Part shown: piece after piece, positions 1 through 8,340 of the stretch | Layout: each line of letters begins with the position of its first letter | Position numbering within the stretch: position 1 is the first letter of the stretch | DNA from: Desulfofustis sp. | GTDB taxonomy: Bacteria > Desulfobacterota > Desulfobulbia > Desulfobulbales > Desulfocapsaceae | Direction: 5' to 3' | DNA: 36,388 nt | NCBI GenBank assembly: GCA_013042475.1 | Contig: JABDQA010000024.1 | Coordinates: 1-36,388, forward strand | Notes under the pieces: generated by a model | Told to the model about the DNA's origin: nothing | The model's input: the letters and a program-made list of their open reading frames with translations, nothing else | Databases searched by the model: none | Position numbers and translations under genes: made by a program

Positions 1-126
1 GACCGGGTGTCTCCAGAGTATGACGAGCTTGCCGGCCGAGCAAAGGACATGGGCAGTGCGGCGGTGTTGCTGAGTTTGATCGCCGCTGCGGCGGTCTGGG
101 CCTATGCGTTGTATCAAGTTATCTGA
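1..126 (+). CDS. dgkA: Diacylglycerol kinase, C-terminal fragment (5' end outside window)
   Basis: Frame 1 is open from the first base to a TGA at 124-126 and gives 41 residues. They contain the conserved DgkA segment ELAGRAKDMGSAAV followed by a hydrophobic stretch, which is the third transmembrane helix of this small inner-membrane enzyme. In the family, the E and D of this segment contribute to the active site. DgkA phosphorylates diacylglycerol to phosphatidic acid, recycling lipid released during envelope polymer synthesis. The protein is normally about 120 residues, so roughly two thirds lies upstream of the window. Identification is by recognition of the motif, and the upstream part cannot be checked here. 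Confidence 0.88.
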   Translation, partial: DRVSPEYDELAGRAKDMGSAAVLLSLIAAAAVWAYALYQVI

Positions 127-148
127 AGAGGCAATTGAATTGTATCGA

Positions 149-173
149 GGGGCCAGAATTAAATTCTGGCCCC
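149..173. repeat. Perfect 12-bp inverted repeat with one central base
   Basis: Arms GGGGCCAGAATT (149-160) and AATTCTGGCCCC (162-173) are perfect reverse complements around a single A. The site lies 22 bp after the dgkA stop, in a roughly 200-bp gap before the convergent oxidoreductase gene. There is no T-run after it, so it is not a textbook intrinsic terminator, although it could form a hairpin in either transcript. Palindromes of this style occur as REP-like dispersed elements in many genomes, but that reading is inference. Nothing else recognisable lies in 174-333. Confidence 0.5.
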
Positions 174-333
174 AAATTCAAAGGTGATACGATAGGTATT
201 GCGGCCCCCCGGGTCTAGTATGCACCCCCCAGGCAAGGTGCGAGCGAAGAGACGGTGGAATTGGGATCTTCGCCAATGAGTAGTGCACTTAAATTCAGAT
301 ATAACGGCAGAAATTGGCAGGTCGAGACGGCCT

Positions 334-1287
334 TCAGACATTGACCCAGCGGCTGTCCTCAGCCGACTCCCTACTCGCCTCGCTCACCCTGATGGCATAG
401 AGCCCATCCTCGCCGCTCACCGGATTTTCCCCCTCACCCCTCAAATAGGTTAGCCAGTCGGCCAGCAGGGGGGGAATCGACGGTTCCGGCCGGTAGGAGC
501 CGATCCTGGTCTCCCGGGCCGCGGCGATGGAATCTACGTACCCATGGATCTGATCGCCGTGGAGCTGGGCGTTGTCGCAGATAAATTCGTAGCGACCGCT
601 GCGCGACGAACTGAGTTTACTGACATCTACTATGCCGGCCACCCGGTTCTCCATTTCCACGTGAATCAACGCCATGTCCTCGAGGTTTTTCGTTCTGCAG
701 GTCCGGCACATGGCCGACACCCTGACCACTTTCAGACCGGTAATGTAGTGGAGGGCGTCAAAGACGTGGACAGCGATATGGAAGGTGATACCTCCTCCCG
801 CCTCAACCGGGTTCTCCAGCCACCGCAAATCGGATGGCTCAAGGCGCTGGTTGGCATAGACAGTAAACAGCCGGCCCTGATTGGGCAGCTCCTCACGCAA
901 TTTCCTGATCACCGGATTGTAGCGCAGCGTCTGACCAACGGTCAGCGGAACCCCCGCATCCCGCATCAAGGTCACGATCCTCTCACCTTCTTCGGAATTG
1001 GTGGCCAGCGGTTTCTCAACCAGCAGCGGTTTGTTCTGCCGAGCGCAGAGTTTAGCAATCTCCAGGTTGAGCACCGGCGGAACGGCGGCGATCACTGCCT
1101 CAACCTGGTCTGAATGGATCAGTTCCCGATAATCCTCGAAGAAAACGGTTCCCCATTCCCGGGCCTGCTCCCTCCCCTTTTCAGAGCGGCGTGAAATGCC
1201 AATGAGCTCTGTCTCTTCGAAGTCATTGACAATATGATTTGCATATCTCGATCCATGGCGGCCAGTGCCGATTAAGCCGATCTTCAT
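334..1287 (-). CDS. Gfo/Idh/MocA-family NAD(P)-dependent oxidoreductase
   Basis: The product is 317 residues. The Rossmann fold opens at residue 2 (MKIGLIGTGRHG, dinucleotide-binding glycines at 7-12), and the family's EKP motif is at 91-93 (LLVEKPLAT), where the lysine is catalytic in characterised members. The C-terminal half has the usual alpha/beta Gfo_Idh_MocA_C character (GGGITFHIAVHVFDAL). These enzymes oxidise or reduce sugars, inositols or related alcohols; the substrate cannot be read from sequence. The open frame extends further upstream, but the ATG at 1287 is preferred because the fold starts there and GGAGAG sits just upstream. Its ATG overlaps the stop of the small upstream gene as ATGA, so translation is probably coupled. 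It is the last gene of the minus-strand helicase/prenyl synthase operon. Confidence 0.86.
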   Translation of the reverse strand: MKIGLIGTGRHGSRYANHIVNDFEETELIGISRRSEKGREQAREWGTVFFEDYRELIHSDQVEAVIAAVPPVLNLEIAKLCARQNKPLLVEKPLATNSEEGERIVTLMRDAGVPLTVGQTLRYNPVIRKLREELPNQGRLFTVYANQRLEPSDLRWLENPVEAGGGITFHIAVHVFDALHYITGLKVVRVSAMCRTCRTKNLEDMALIHVEMENRVAGIVDVSKLSSSRSGRYEFICDNAQLHGDQIHGYVDSIAAARETRIGSYRPEPSIPPLLADWLTYLRGEGENPVSGEDGLYAIRVSEASRESAEDSRWVNV

Positions 1288-1589
1288 GTGCTCTCTCCAC
1301 GTTCTGTCTTCAAATCTTCGGCCCCTCCCTGATAATTCAGACTGCCCGCCCGATCGATAACGCCCGCCGCAATCGGTGCCTGGCAACCATGGAGATCAAC
1401 AGCCACCACGACCCGAAAAAAAATAACGTAACCGGCGGCACCAATCGAGAGAAATAAAAATATGATCAGAACCAGAAAGAGGACAAGTCTGGAGATACTC
1501 GCTCCTGAGGGAAAACGACTGGTGGATTTCTTCTTTCTGGTCGGTCGCCGTTTCTTTGAGGCCGGTTTCCTGGTGCGCGTACTTGTCAT
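1284..1589 (-). CDS. Small basic single-pass membrane protein, unknown function
   Basis: The predicted protein has 101 residues: a very Lys/Arg-rich N-terminus (residues 4-26), one strongly hydrophobic segment (about 34-60), then a roughly 40-residue tail with no motif I recognise. The charge pattern predicts the N-terminus in the cytoplasm and the tail outside. It starts 19 bp after the prenyl synthase stop, and its TGA overlaps the oxidoreductase ATG. This operon position is the main reason to believe it is real. No function can be assigned. The tail is less convincing than the N-terminal half, so the true C-terminus may matter less than the coupling to the next gene. Confidence 0.6.
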   Translation of the reverse strand: MTSTRTRKPASKKRRPTRKKKSTSRFPSGASISRLVLFLVLIIFLFLSIGAAGYVIFFRVVVAVDLHGCQAPIAAGVIDRAGSLNYQGGAEDLKTERGEST

Positions 1590-1608
1590 CGGGTAGGATG
1601 ATGATCGA

Positions 1609-2595
1609 TCACTTGTCGCGATTCAGCACGTAGGTGCACAAATCTTTTAAAATCACCCGCTCTTTCAGAGCGTCCTGGCTTTCCATAACAGGCAGGGCTG
1701 CCAAAGCCTTGTCGATCAGCTCTTCCGCTTTCTCCCGTGCTGATGAGAACCCCTGGTAGCGTTTGATCAGTCCAAAAACATCTGCCAGAGAACGCGCTCT
1801 CGCCTCGGGGTCGGCAAAAATGGCCAACAGAGCTTGCCGGTCCTGCTCATCGGCCCGTTGCAGGGCAATAATGACCGGCAGGGTCATCTTGCCCTCGGCC
1901 AGGTCGTTGCCGGTGGCTTTCCCCGTTTTATCTGAATTGCCCTGGTAATCGAGCAGATCGTCGATGATCTGAAAGGCACAACCGAGATTGATGCCAAATA
2001 TCTGCAGAGCACTGCAGATCCCATCGTCTCCACCTCCATACATGCCCCCAATCTCGCATGCTGCGCCTATGAGCAGCGCTGTCTTGCCTTTGACCACGGT
2101 AAAATATTCGGTCTCGGACTGCTCGAAGCCGGCTGCGTTGCGCAACTGGCGGAATTCGCCGTCGACTATTGCCATTGTTGCCCGGCAGAAAGCAGTCAGG
2201 GCCTGGGGACCACCGATACGGCTGACCAACTGCATCGAATGGGCGTGGAGAAAGTCCCCGGCGAGGATAGCCTCGGCCAGGCCATATTGACTGACCACCG
2301 AGGCGGCACCGCGGCGTTCGCTGGCATTATCAATGATATCGTCATGGATCAGGGTGGCGGCATGTAAATATTCAAACGAAGTGGCCAGCCGGTAGATGCC
2401 CTCGTCGGTACAGCCACAGAGGCGACCGGCGGAGGTGGTCAGAAACGGCCTGATCCGTTTACCGCCGCTGAATAGACCGTAATTGAGGATTTCTATCAGC
2501 AAGGGATCGAGTTCTGCGGCCAACTCGTCTAAATCCAGGCGCATCACCTCGTCAATTTTGGCTGCTTCTTCGAATATGAGCTTCTTGAGTTCCAT
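1609..2595 (-). CDS. Polyprenyl (long-chain all-trans) diphosphate synthase
   Basis: The product is 328 residues, the usual size for IspB/HepT-type synthases. It has the substrate-binding GGKRIRP (44-50), the first Asp-rich motif DDIID (85-89, in LIHDDIIDNASERRG), the KGKTA segment (170-174) and the second Asp-rich motif DDLLD (213-217, in FQIIDDLLDYQG). These motifs bind Mg2+ and diphosphate and condense isopentenyl diphosphate onto an allylic primer. Product length, probably C35-C50 for the menaquinone or ubiquinone side chain, cannot be fixed from sequence. The ATG at 2595 follows the helicase stop by 18 bp on the same strand. Confidence 0.93.
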   Translation of the reverse strand: MELKKLIFEEAAKIDEVMRLDLDELAAELDPLLIEILNYGLFSGGKRIRPFLTTSAGRLCGCTDEGIYRLATSFEYLHAATLIHDDIIDNASERRGAASVVSQYGLAEAILAGDFLHAHSMQLVSRIGGPQALTAFCRATMAIVDGEFRQLRNAAGFEQSETEYFTVVKGKTALLIGAACEIGGMYGGGDDGICSALQIFGINLGCAFQIIDDLLDYQGNSDKTGKATGNDLAEGKMTLPVIIALQRADEQDRQALLAIFADPEARARSLADVFGLIKRYQGFSSAREKAEELIDKALAALPVMESQDALKERVILKDLCTYVLNRDK

Positions 2596-2613
2596 GGTCT
2601 GACTTTCACCAAC

Positions 2614-4587
2614 TCAGCTGTGGTTTTCTTCCAACATACCAAAAAAGTTCTTAATCTCAACCATATCCCGGACCACCGGTGAAGGCGGCAGACTGTTCAA
2701 GAAGACACTGCCGTAGCGTTTGGTGAACAACCGGGCATCAAGCACCGAGATCAGTCCCCCGTCGCTGGCCGAACGCATCAACCGGCCGACTCCCTGGCGC
2801 AGACTCAGTACCGCCCGGGGAATCTGAAAATCGAAGAAGGGATTGCCGCCGTCCTCCCTGATTGCCTGGATCCGGGCCTGGACCACGGGATCGGTGGGTA
2901 CCTCGAAAGGCAGTTTATCGATGATCACGCCGCTGAGCGATTCGCCGACGATGTCGACACCCTCCCAGAAACTGGCAACTGCCAACAGGACCGAATCGGT
3001 CTGCGACCTAAAGCGCTCCAGCAGCCTGGCGCGCGAGGCGGTTCCCTGTACGAATACCGGGTAGTTTAGTTTTTGGGTCAAATAATCGGCCACCAGATCC
3101 ATGCCCCGGAAGCTGGTAAACAACACCAGGGCTCTTCCCCTGGTTATCTTCAGCAGCCTTTCCACCTGCTCGCAAAGTGCCTCGTCATAACCGGGCGAGG
3201 ACGGTTCTGGAAACCCCAATCCCGGGACATACAACACCGTTCTCGAACCGTAGTCGAAGGGCGATTTCAACTGCAGGGCCTCGATATCGTCACTGAGCCC
3301 GAGCCGCTGCCTGATATAGTCAAAACTGCCCCCGGTCGTTAGAGTCGCCGAGGTCATGATTATTTTCGGAACCGTCGAGTAGAGGCTCCTCCTTAAATCC
3401 TCTGAAACGTTCACTGGTGTGGCTGACAGGCTGACTGCCCGTTCCCGTTTTTCATACCAGTATACGTGAGAGGATGAGCGCATGTCCTGATCAAGCAGTC
3501 CGACAAAAAGCAAGTTCTGGTAAAGCTCCACTGCTCGATCGGCGAGCACCTGCCAGTTTTCATGACGACGGCTGATCTTTTCCAGAGCACTTGCCAGCCG
3601 CTTTAAGCTTTCGGCAACAAGTTGAATTTCCGGTGCCCAATTGTCGTTGGACCGAACGAATTCCACCAGGCTGAATCGTCCACGCTGGGGAGGAAAAAGG
3701 GCAACGAACCCCTCAACCCGCTGGCGGACGCCGCCAGCCGTGCCGACGATGCGGTCACCGTCTTCGGGTTCGAGATCGATCTCAGCCTGCTGGCTGATGT
3801 CGCTGACCAGGTCATAGAGTTGATACTGACTGAAACTGGTACCGAAAAATGTGGTAGCCACCCCCTCAAGGTGGTGGGCTTCGTCGAAAATGATCGCCTC
3901 GTGCCGGGGAAGGATCTCGCCGAAGCCCCTCTGGCGCAAGGCCAGATCAGAGAAATAGAGGTGATGGTTGACCACCAGGATGCGGGCCGAGGCCGCTTTT
4001 TTTCGCAGTTTATTCACTAGGCAGTTGGACCACTCTGGACAGTCGCTGCCCAGACATTGATAGCTGTGGGCCGAAATCTTCGGCCACAGAGGTGAGTTGT
4101 CCGGTAACCAGTCAAGCTCAGCCCGGTCGCCACACTCGGTCTCCTCCAGCCAGCTCTCTACCTTTTCGCACTCCTCGTCTCCAACCAGAGAGATCTGGGG
4201 GGAATAGCGATGCTGATACCAGCGATACAGGCAGAGATAATTCTGCCTCCCTTTCACGCAGACGGCAGAGACTTCTCGCCCGAGAACCTTCTCCAGCAGT
4301 GGGATCTCTTTTTCGATCAATTGATCCTGCAGGTTGATGGTGGCAGTGGAGACCACCACCCGCATCCCCGAGTCGATGGCCGGCACCAGGTAGGCCAGGC
4401 TTTTGCCTATACCGGTCTCGGCTTCGACGACCAGTACATCACTGTAGTCTGGAGTCCCTGCGAGTTCAGCCTCGGGCGCTGCCAGAAAGGAAGCTATCCT
4501 CTGGGCCATCAACAGCTGGTCTTGTCGGGACTCATAGTGAGATAGATATTGAGCAAGGGGGCCGCCGGTGGCAAAGAATGTCTTCAC
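2614..4587 (-). CDS. XPD/DinG-type ATP-dependent DNA helicase with Fe-S cluster
   Basis: The product is 657 residues with the superfamily 2 helicase motifs in order. Walker A is AETGIGKS (56-63). Cysteines at 119, 178, 183 and 189 fit the 4Fe-4S ligands between motifs Ia and II. The DEAH box is at 235-238 (IIFDEAHHLEG), and motif VI is QGVGRLMR (598-605). Family members unwind 5'-to-3', for example R-loops, forks and damaged DNA. The size lies between E. coli YoaA and DinG, so I do not choose a symbol. The start is a GTG at 4585-4587 preceded by AAGGA at good spacing. It is the first gene of the minus-strand operon and sits about 90 bp downstream of a good promoter. Confidence 0.92.
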   Translation of the reverse strand: MKTFFATGGPLAQYLSHYESRQDQLLMAQRIASFLAAPEAELAGTPDYSDVLVVEAETGIGKSLAYLVPAIDSGMRVVVSTATINLQDQLIEKEIPLLEKVLGREVSAVCVKGRQNYLCLYRWYQHRYSPQISLVGDEECEKVESWLEETECGDRAELDWLPDNSPLWPKISAHSYQCLGSDCPEWSNCLVNKLRKKAASARILVVNHHLYFSDLALRQRGFGEILPRHEAIIFDEAHHLEGVATTFFGTSFSQYQLYDLVSDISQQAEIDLEPEDGDRIVGTAGGVRQRVEGFVALFPPQRGRFSLVEFVRSNDNWAPEIQLVAESLKRLASALEKISRRHENWQVLADRAVELYQNLLFVGLLDQDMRSSSHVYWYEKRERAVSLSATPVNVSEDLRRSLYSTVPKIIMTSATLTTGGSFDYIRQRLGLSDDIEALQLKSPFDYGSRTVLYVPGLGFPEPSSPGYDEALCEQVERLLKITRGRALVLFTSFRGMDLVADYLTQKLNYPVFVQGTASRARLLERFRSQTDSVLLAVASFWEGVDIVGESLSGVIIDKLPFEVPTDPVVQARIQAIREDGGNPFFDFQIPRAVLSLRQGVGRLMRSASDGGLISVLDARLFTKRYGSVFLNSLPPSPVVRDMVEIKNFFGMLEENHS

Positions 4588-4682
4588 AAATTATCCTTTA
4601 TCCCTGCAGACCGTCAAAAATCATAAACGTCAGCTTAAAGACAATGCAAGGGTTAGCTTGAAATGAGGCGCAAGGCTTCCAG

Positions 4683-4711
4683 TTTATACGATTTTTATTT
4701 TTATTTTTCAA
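4683..4711 (-). promoter_or_regulatory. Predicted sigma-70-type promoter for the helicase/prenyl synthase operon
   Basis: Read on the minus strand, TTGAAA (4711-4706) and TATAAA (4688-4683) are separated by exactly 17 bp of A/T-rich DNA. This predicts a transcript start near 4676 and a leader of about 90 nt before the helicase GTG at 4587. No competing minus-strand promoter of similar quality is visible in this gap. Confidence 0.6.
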
Positions 4712-4747
4712 CCAAACCAGTAAACTAGTAGAAAAGCGACTGATTTT

Positions 4748-4775
4748 AGGGCACTACGCTAAATTTAGGTGCCCT
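4748..4775 (+). other. Short hairpin upstream of the histidine kinase gene
   Basis: Arms AGGGCAC (4748-4754) and GTGCCCT (4769-4775) are perfect complements separated by 14 nt. A possible GTG start codon for the kinase (4769) lies in the 3' arm, which argues against that start and for the ATG at 4835. The hairpin is followed by only a weak T stretch. It may be a leader structure; its function is unknown. Confidence 0.35.
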
Positions 4776-4834
4776 TTGTCATTTCCGGTCAAGGCCTTCT
4801 GTTTGGGCAGGGCCGGCAACGGCTGGAATGTTTT

Positions 4835-6658
4835 ATGGTAGAGCCTTTACCTGCTGTCAATCAATTATTTAAAAACACTGAGGAAATACTCCTCAGTAAC
4901 GACGAATGCATCGTCGTCGCCTCGACCTCCGAGCAGATCTCGGCAGAACTCCAGGATTTGCTCACCGAGTTCGATCTCCCCTTTACCGTCGCCTCAACCA
5001 TCGACCAGATAATCGGTCAGCTCAACAACCACCGGACGGCTCTGGCGCTGCTCGATCTGTCTCTTATAGAGGAGAGTTCAACCTCTGTCCTGAACAGGTT
5101 GCATCGAGACCATCGGGAGCTGGGCATCATCGCCGTTGAACCATCTCCCAAGTTTGAGCCGTTCCTGGGCCAGGAGGTTGACCGCTATCTGGCAGGACCG
5201 CTCAACGGTGCGGCCCTCTATCAGGCCGTGGCAGAAGTGCTTTACAAGCGAGCGCTTCGGGCGGAAAGCCGGGCTCTGCGCCGCGAGCTGCAGCTCGCCA
5301 ATCTCCGAACCCTTTTTCTACATCACCTTATGGTGATAATGAACAGCGGCTACCTGAGCGAAGTGGAACTGGAGGCGGTGCTCAAGACGATCCTGATTGG
5401 TATCACGTCTGAAGAAGGACTGGCCTTCAACCGTGCCTTTCTGGCTCTGTTCAGTGGTGATGGCTCGATTCTCAAGGGTGAGCTGGCCATCGGTCCCGAC
5501 AACCGGGCCGACGCACTTGCCATCTGGAAGAAAATCAAGACCGAAAAGCTCGATCTCCAAACACTCTTTCAACGGAGCTCCGAGGATTTAAAAGAGGCCA
5601 ATGGGGTAGTAAACAAAATTGTCCAAACACTTGAGATCCCCGCGTCCCGGAACGATCACCCGCTTATTCATGCCTGTCAAACCAGGCGTTCGATCCTGGT
5701 TGATAAGGGAAGCGCCGATGTGCACATACCCGCCGAGCTGATCGCCACCCTCAACCAGGACAGTTTTGTCATCGTTCCACTTTTCTCCCCGGACCGATCA
5801 CTGGGAGTCATCATTGCCGACAATTTTATCACCCGCAAACCAATTGAGCAGAGCGATGTCAGAGCGCTGGAGATGTTTGGTGCCCAGGCCAGCCTGGCCA
5901 TAGAGCATTCGCGCCTGTACCACGACATGCAGGAAAAGATCGAAGAACTCGAACAGATCACCGAAGAACTCGAAAAAAGCCGGGATCAACTGCTCGAGTC
6001 GGAACGGTTTACCGTCCTGGGACAGATGTCGGCCCAGCTCGTTCACGCCCTGCGAAACCCGATTACTTCGATTGGCGGCACGGCGCGACTTCTTGGAAAA
6101 AGGGTTTCAGAGCAAAAAAACAGAAGATTCCTGAAGGTGCTGACCAAAGAGTCAGCCAAGGTGGAATCGACCCTCAACGATCTGTTCAATTTCGTCAGCG
6201 ACACCAATCTTCAGAAAAACGAGCAGCCTCTCTTCGCAATCGTCAAACGGGCGGGCATGGTCTTTTACTCCGCCATGAAGAAGCAGGATATCATCTATCG
6301 GGTTATGCTGCCTGAGGAGGATCTGCTGTTTGAAATTGACGGAGACAAGATCCACCAGGCTTTTCTACACCTGATCAGAAACAGCATCGAGTCGATGGAT
6401 GCCGGCGGCGTGCTCACCATAGGCGCCGATGTTCGAGAAGACGAAGTAAGCGTCTCGATTCGCGACACCGGCAGCGGCATGGTCAATGGTGATCTGTCCC
6501 GGGCCAGAGACCCTTTTTACACCACTAAAACGTACGGCACCGGCATGGGACTGACCCTGGTTGAGCAGATTCTCAAACAGCACAATGCCAGATTTTCCCT
6601 GACCGCCAACGAAGACCAAGGTATGACCGCCCAGGTTATCTTTCCCAGAGATCAGTAA
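4835..6658 (+). CDS. Sensor histidine kinase: degenerate receiver, GAF, HisKA, HATPase
   Basis: Residues about 25-140 look like a receiver domain: an Asp at 74 (ALLDLSL) is in the phospho-acceptor position, but the usual N-terminal acidic pair is missing (CIVVAST). A GAF-like sensor follows (about 160-365), then a coiled coil. The HisKA domain has H404 in LVHALRNPI. The HATPase domain has the N box around N516 (IRNSIESMDAG), the G1 box DTGSGM (544-549) and the G2 region GTGMGLTLVEQIL. It has no transmembrane segment, so it should be cytosolic. No response regulator lies beside it, so it is an orphan kinase. An in-frame GTG at 4769 would add 22 residues, but these look non-coding and overlap a hairpin, so I prefer the ATG at 4835 (607 residues). 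Confidence 0.9.
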   Translation: MVEPLPAVNQLFKNTEEILLSNDECIVVASTSEQISAELQDLLTEFDLPFTVASTIDQIIGQLNNHRTALALLDLSLIEESSTSVLNRLHRDHRELGIIAVEPSPKFEPFLGQEVDRYLAGPLNGAALYQAVAEVLYKRALRAESRALRRELQLANLRTLFLHHLMVIMNSGYLSEVELEAVLKTILIGITSEEGLAFNRAFLALFSGDGSILKGELAIGPDNRADALAIWKKIKTEKLDLQTLFQRSSEDLKEANGVVNKIVQTLEIPASRNDHPLIHACQTRRSILVDKGSADVHIPAELIATLNQDSFVIVPLFSPDRSLGVIIADNFITRKPIEQSDVRALEMFGAQASLAIEHSRLYHDMQEKIEELEQITEELEKSRDQLLESERFTVLGQMSAQLVHALRNPITSIGGTARLLGKRVSEQKNRRFLKVLTKESAKVESTLNDLFNFVSDTNLQKNEQPLFAIVKRAGMVFYSAMKKQDIIYRVMLPEEDLLFEIDGDKIHQAFLHLIRNSIESMDAGGVLTIGADVREDEVSVSIRDTGSGMVNGDLSRARDPFYTTKTYGTGMGLTLVEQILKQHNARFSLTANEDQGMTAQVIFPRDQ

Positions 6659-6679
6659 TCTTCCTGGAAATAACTCAGT

Positions 6680-8077
6680 TTAATCCCTGCGCTGCCAGCT
6701 GATCAGCACGTTGATTGCCGAGAGGGCCGCAGTGCAGAGCATCGTCCATCTGAGCGAAGATATAAATGGGTCACTCAGGGCCGGACGAAAGCTGCTCAAC
6801 TCCTCGCCTGCTGAAAAATAACCGAACCAGGCGGCGAAGATCATCGAGCCGAAAGCGGCGCCGGCCAGCATGCCGAGATTTCTCGAAGTGGCCAGCAGTC
6901 CCGATGTGATACCCGCATCCACCTCCGGAATCCGCGACAGCAGCGAAGCCGTGTTTGGTGCCAAAAACATCGACTGTCCCATACCAAGCAGAGCCAGGGA
7001 GACGAAAATCAGCGAAAGCCAAGTGTCCTGGTCAATAGTAGAGAGCAGCAGCAAGGCCGCGGTACAGATAGACAGGCCGATGGTGGTCAGGTAGCGGCTG
7101 CCGAACCGATCGTAAAGCATGCCTGCAGTCGGCGAGACCACGAACAGGGTGAGCGGCACCGCCATCATCACGGTGCCCACAAGGCTGGCTGCCAACCCCT
7201 TGATGTGGGTCAGGTAAAAAGGCATCAGAATGAGCACCTCGAAAAGCACCGCAAACGACAAAGAAGCGGTTATCAGGCCGATGTGATAATAATTTTTAGG
7301 AAAGAGATGGAGTGGCAAGATATTTGATTCCCGCTTAGTTTCAGATAGGTAAAAGAGAAAACCAAGCAGTGCGAGCCCACCGCCACCTGCGACCCACCCC
7401 CCTGTGTGCATTAGCGGCAGAAAGTGGGCATACAGCACCAGAGAGCCAATCAGCAGCGCCCAGAGGCCGGCTCCTCTCCAGTCGAATGATCGCAGAGGAT
7501 GCTGAACCCTGCGGCGTTGGCCATTTCTCATCACCCATACCCCGCCCGCGATCATCAAAATGCCCACCGGGATGCAGGCCAGAAACATGGCCCGCCACGA
7601 AAACGCGCTGATCAGCAGACCACCGACCAGCGGTCCGCTCATCAGGCCGGCCGAGGTGGCGATACCAACCAGTCCAAGCCCCCTGCCGAGCTGATGATTT
7701 GGAAACACATCCCTGATTATGGTCGGGCCGGCCGCCATCAGCATCGCCGCCCCAAGACCCTCAATGGCCCTGAGGACAATTAGCAGTGTCAGACTCGGTG
7801 CCATGGCACAGCCGACCGAGGCCGACAAAAATATCAGAATGCCAATGAGATAGGTGCCAAATTTACCGAAGCGATCAGCGACGATTCCCCAGAACAACAG
7901 GGTCACCGTGATCGACAGCAGATAGATCAGCACCACCCACTGGATGGAGCGCAGCGGTGCACCAAAGCTTTCCATGATGAACGGCAGGGCGACATTGACC
8001 ATGCTCGAGTCCATGGTCGACAGAAACACTCCCGCGCCCACCAGGACCAGCGTCTGATATTTTCTATCGCTCTTCAA
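6680..8077 (-). CDS. MFS transporter, DHA2 (EmrB/QacA-like) drug exporter family
   Basis: The product is 465 residues, hydrophobic throughout, with roughly 12-14 predicted membrane helices. The first helix carries the DHA2-type motif around STMDSSMVNVALPF, followed by the loop 2-3 motif WGIVADRFGKF and an antiporter-like motif C (GPLVGGLL). Such proteins export drugs or metabolites using the proton gradient; the substrate is unknown. The only start before the first helix is a TTG at 8077 with a weak ribosome site, so the start is uncertain. It converges on the histidine kinase gene with a 21-bp gap and no adaptor (EmrA-like) gene nearby. Confidence 0.88.
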   Translation of the reverse strand: MKSDRKYQTLVLVGAGVFLSTMDSSMVNVALPFIMESFGAPLRSIQWVVLIYLLSITVTLLFWGIVADRFGKFGTYLIGILIFLSASVGCAMAPSLTLLIVLRAIEGLGAAMLMAAGPTIIRDVFPNHQLGRGLGLVGIATSAGLMSGPLVGGLLISAFSWRAMFLACIPVGILMIAGGVWVMRNGQRRRVQHPLRSFDWRGAGLWALLIGSLVLYAHFLPLMHTGGWVAGGGGLALLGFLFYLSETKRESNILPLHLFPKNYYHIGLITASLSFAVLFEVLILMPFYLTHIKGLAASLVGTVMMAVPLTLFVVSPTAGMLYDRFGSRYLTTIGLSICTAALLLLSTIDQDTWLSLIFVSLALLGMGQSMFLAPNTASLLSRIPEVDAGITSGLLATSRNLGMLAGAAFGSMIFAAWFGYFSAGEELSSFRPALSDPFISSLRWTMLCTAALSAINVLISWQRRD

Positions 8078-8284
8078 TTCGATCTATTGCCATCAATCGA
8101 CACCAGCGTCTGGTAACTACCTGCTTATCAGTATAGCTCCGACCAGATCAATCTTATAGCATTAGTCGCTCCACAAAACCCATCGATTTTTTCATCTTTT
8201 GGATAGATTTCAAGATACCCATGATTTCGGCATAACCCATCCGCTTCCCTGGTAGTCACCTGTTCGCCAAAAATTCCAGCTTTG

Positions 8285-8313
8285 TTGACGTATATTGAGT
8301 AGATGCATAGCAT
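8285..8313 (+). promoter_or_regulatory. Possible promoter for the lipoprotein gene
   Basis: TTGACG (8285-8290) is followed after 17 bp by TAGCAT (8308-8313), an imperfect sigma-70 pair. A strong Shine-Dalgarno, AGAGGAGG, lies just before the ATG at 8341. The -10 match is mediocre. The rest of the gap 8078-8284 shows nothing I can name. Confidence 0.35.
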
Positions 8314-8340
8314 ACAGTCAGACAAACAGAGGAGGTTGTC

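Noticed and set aside
159-341. Minus-strand frame of 60 codons between dgkA and the oxidoreductase
   Set aside because: It runs into the palindrome at 149-173, has no recognisable domain and overlaps the end of the oxidoreductase gene. It might be a remnant but cannot be supported.
544-1113. Plus-strand frame of 189 codons opposite the oxidoreductase
   Set aside because: No recognisable motif; the minus-strand Rossmann and EKP motifs explain this region.
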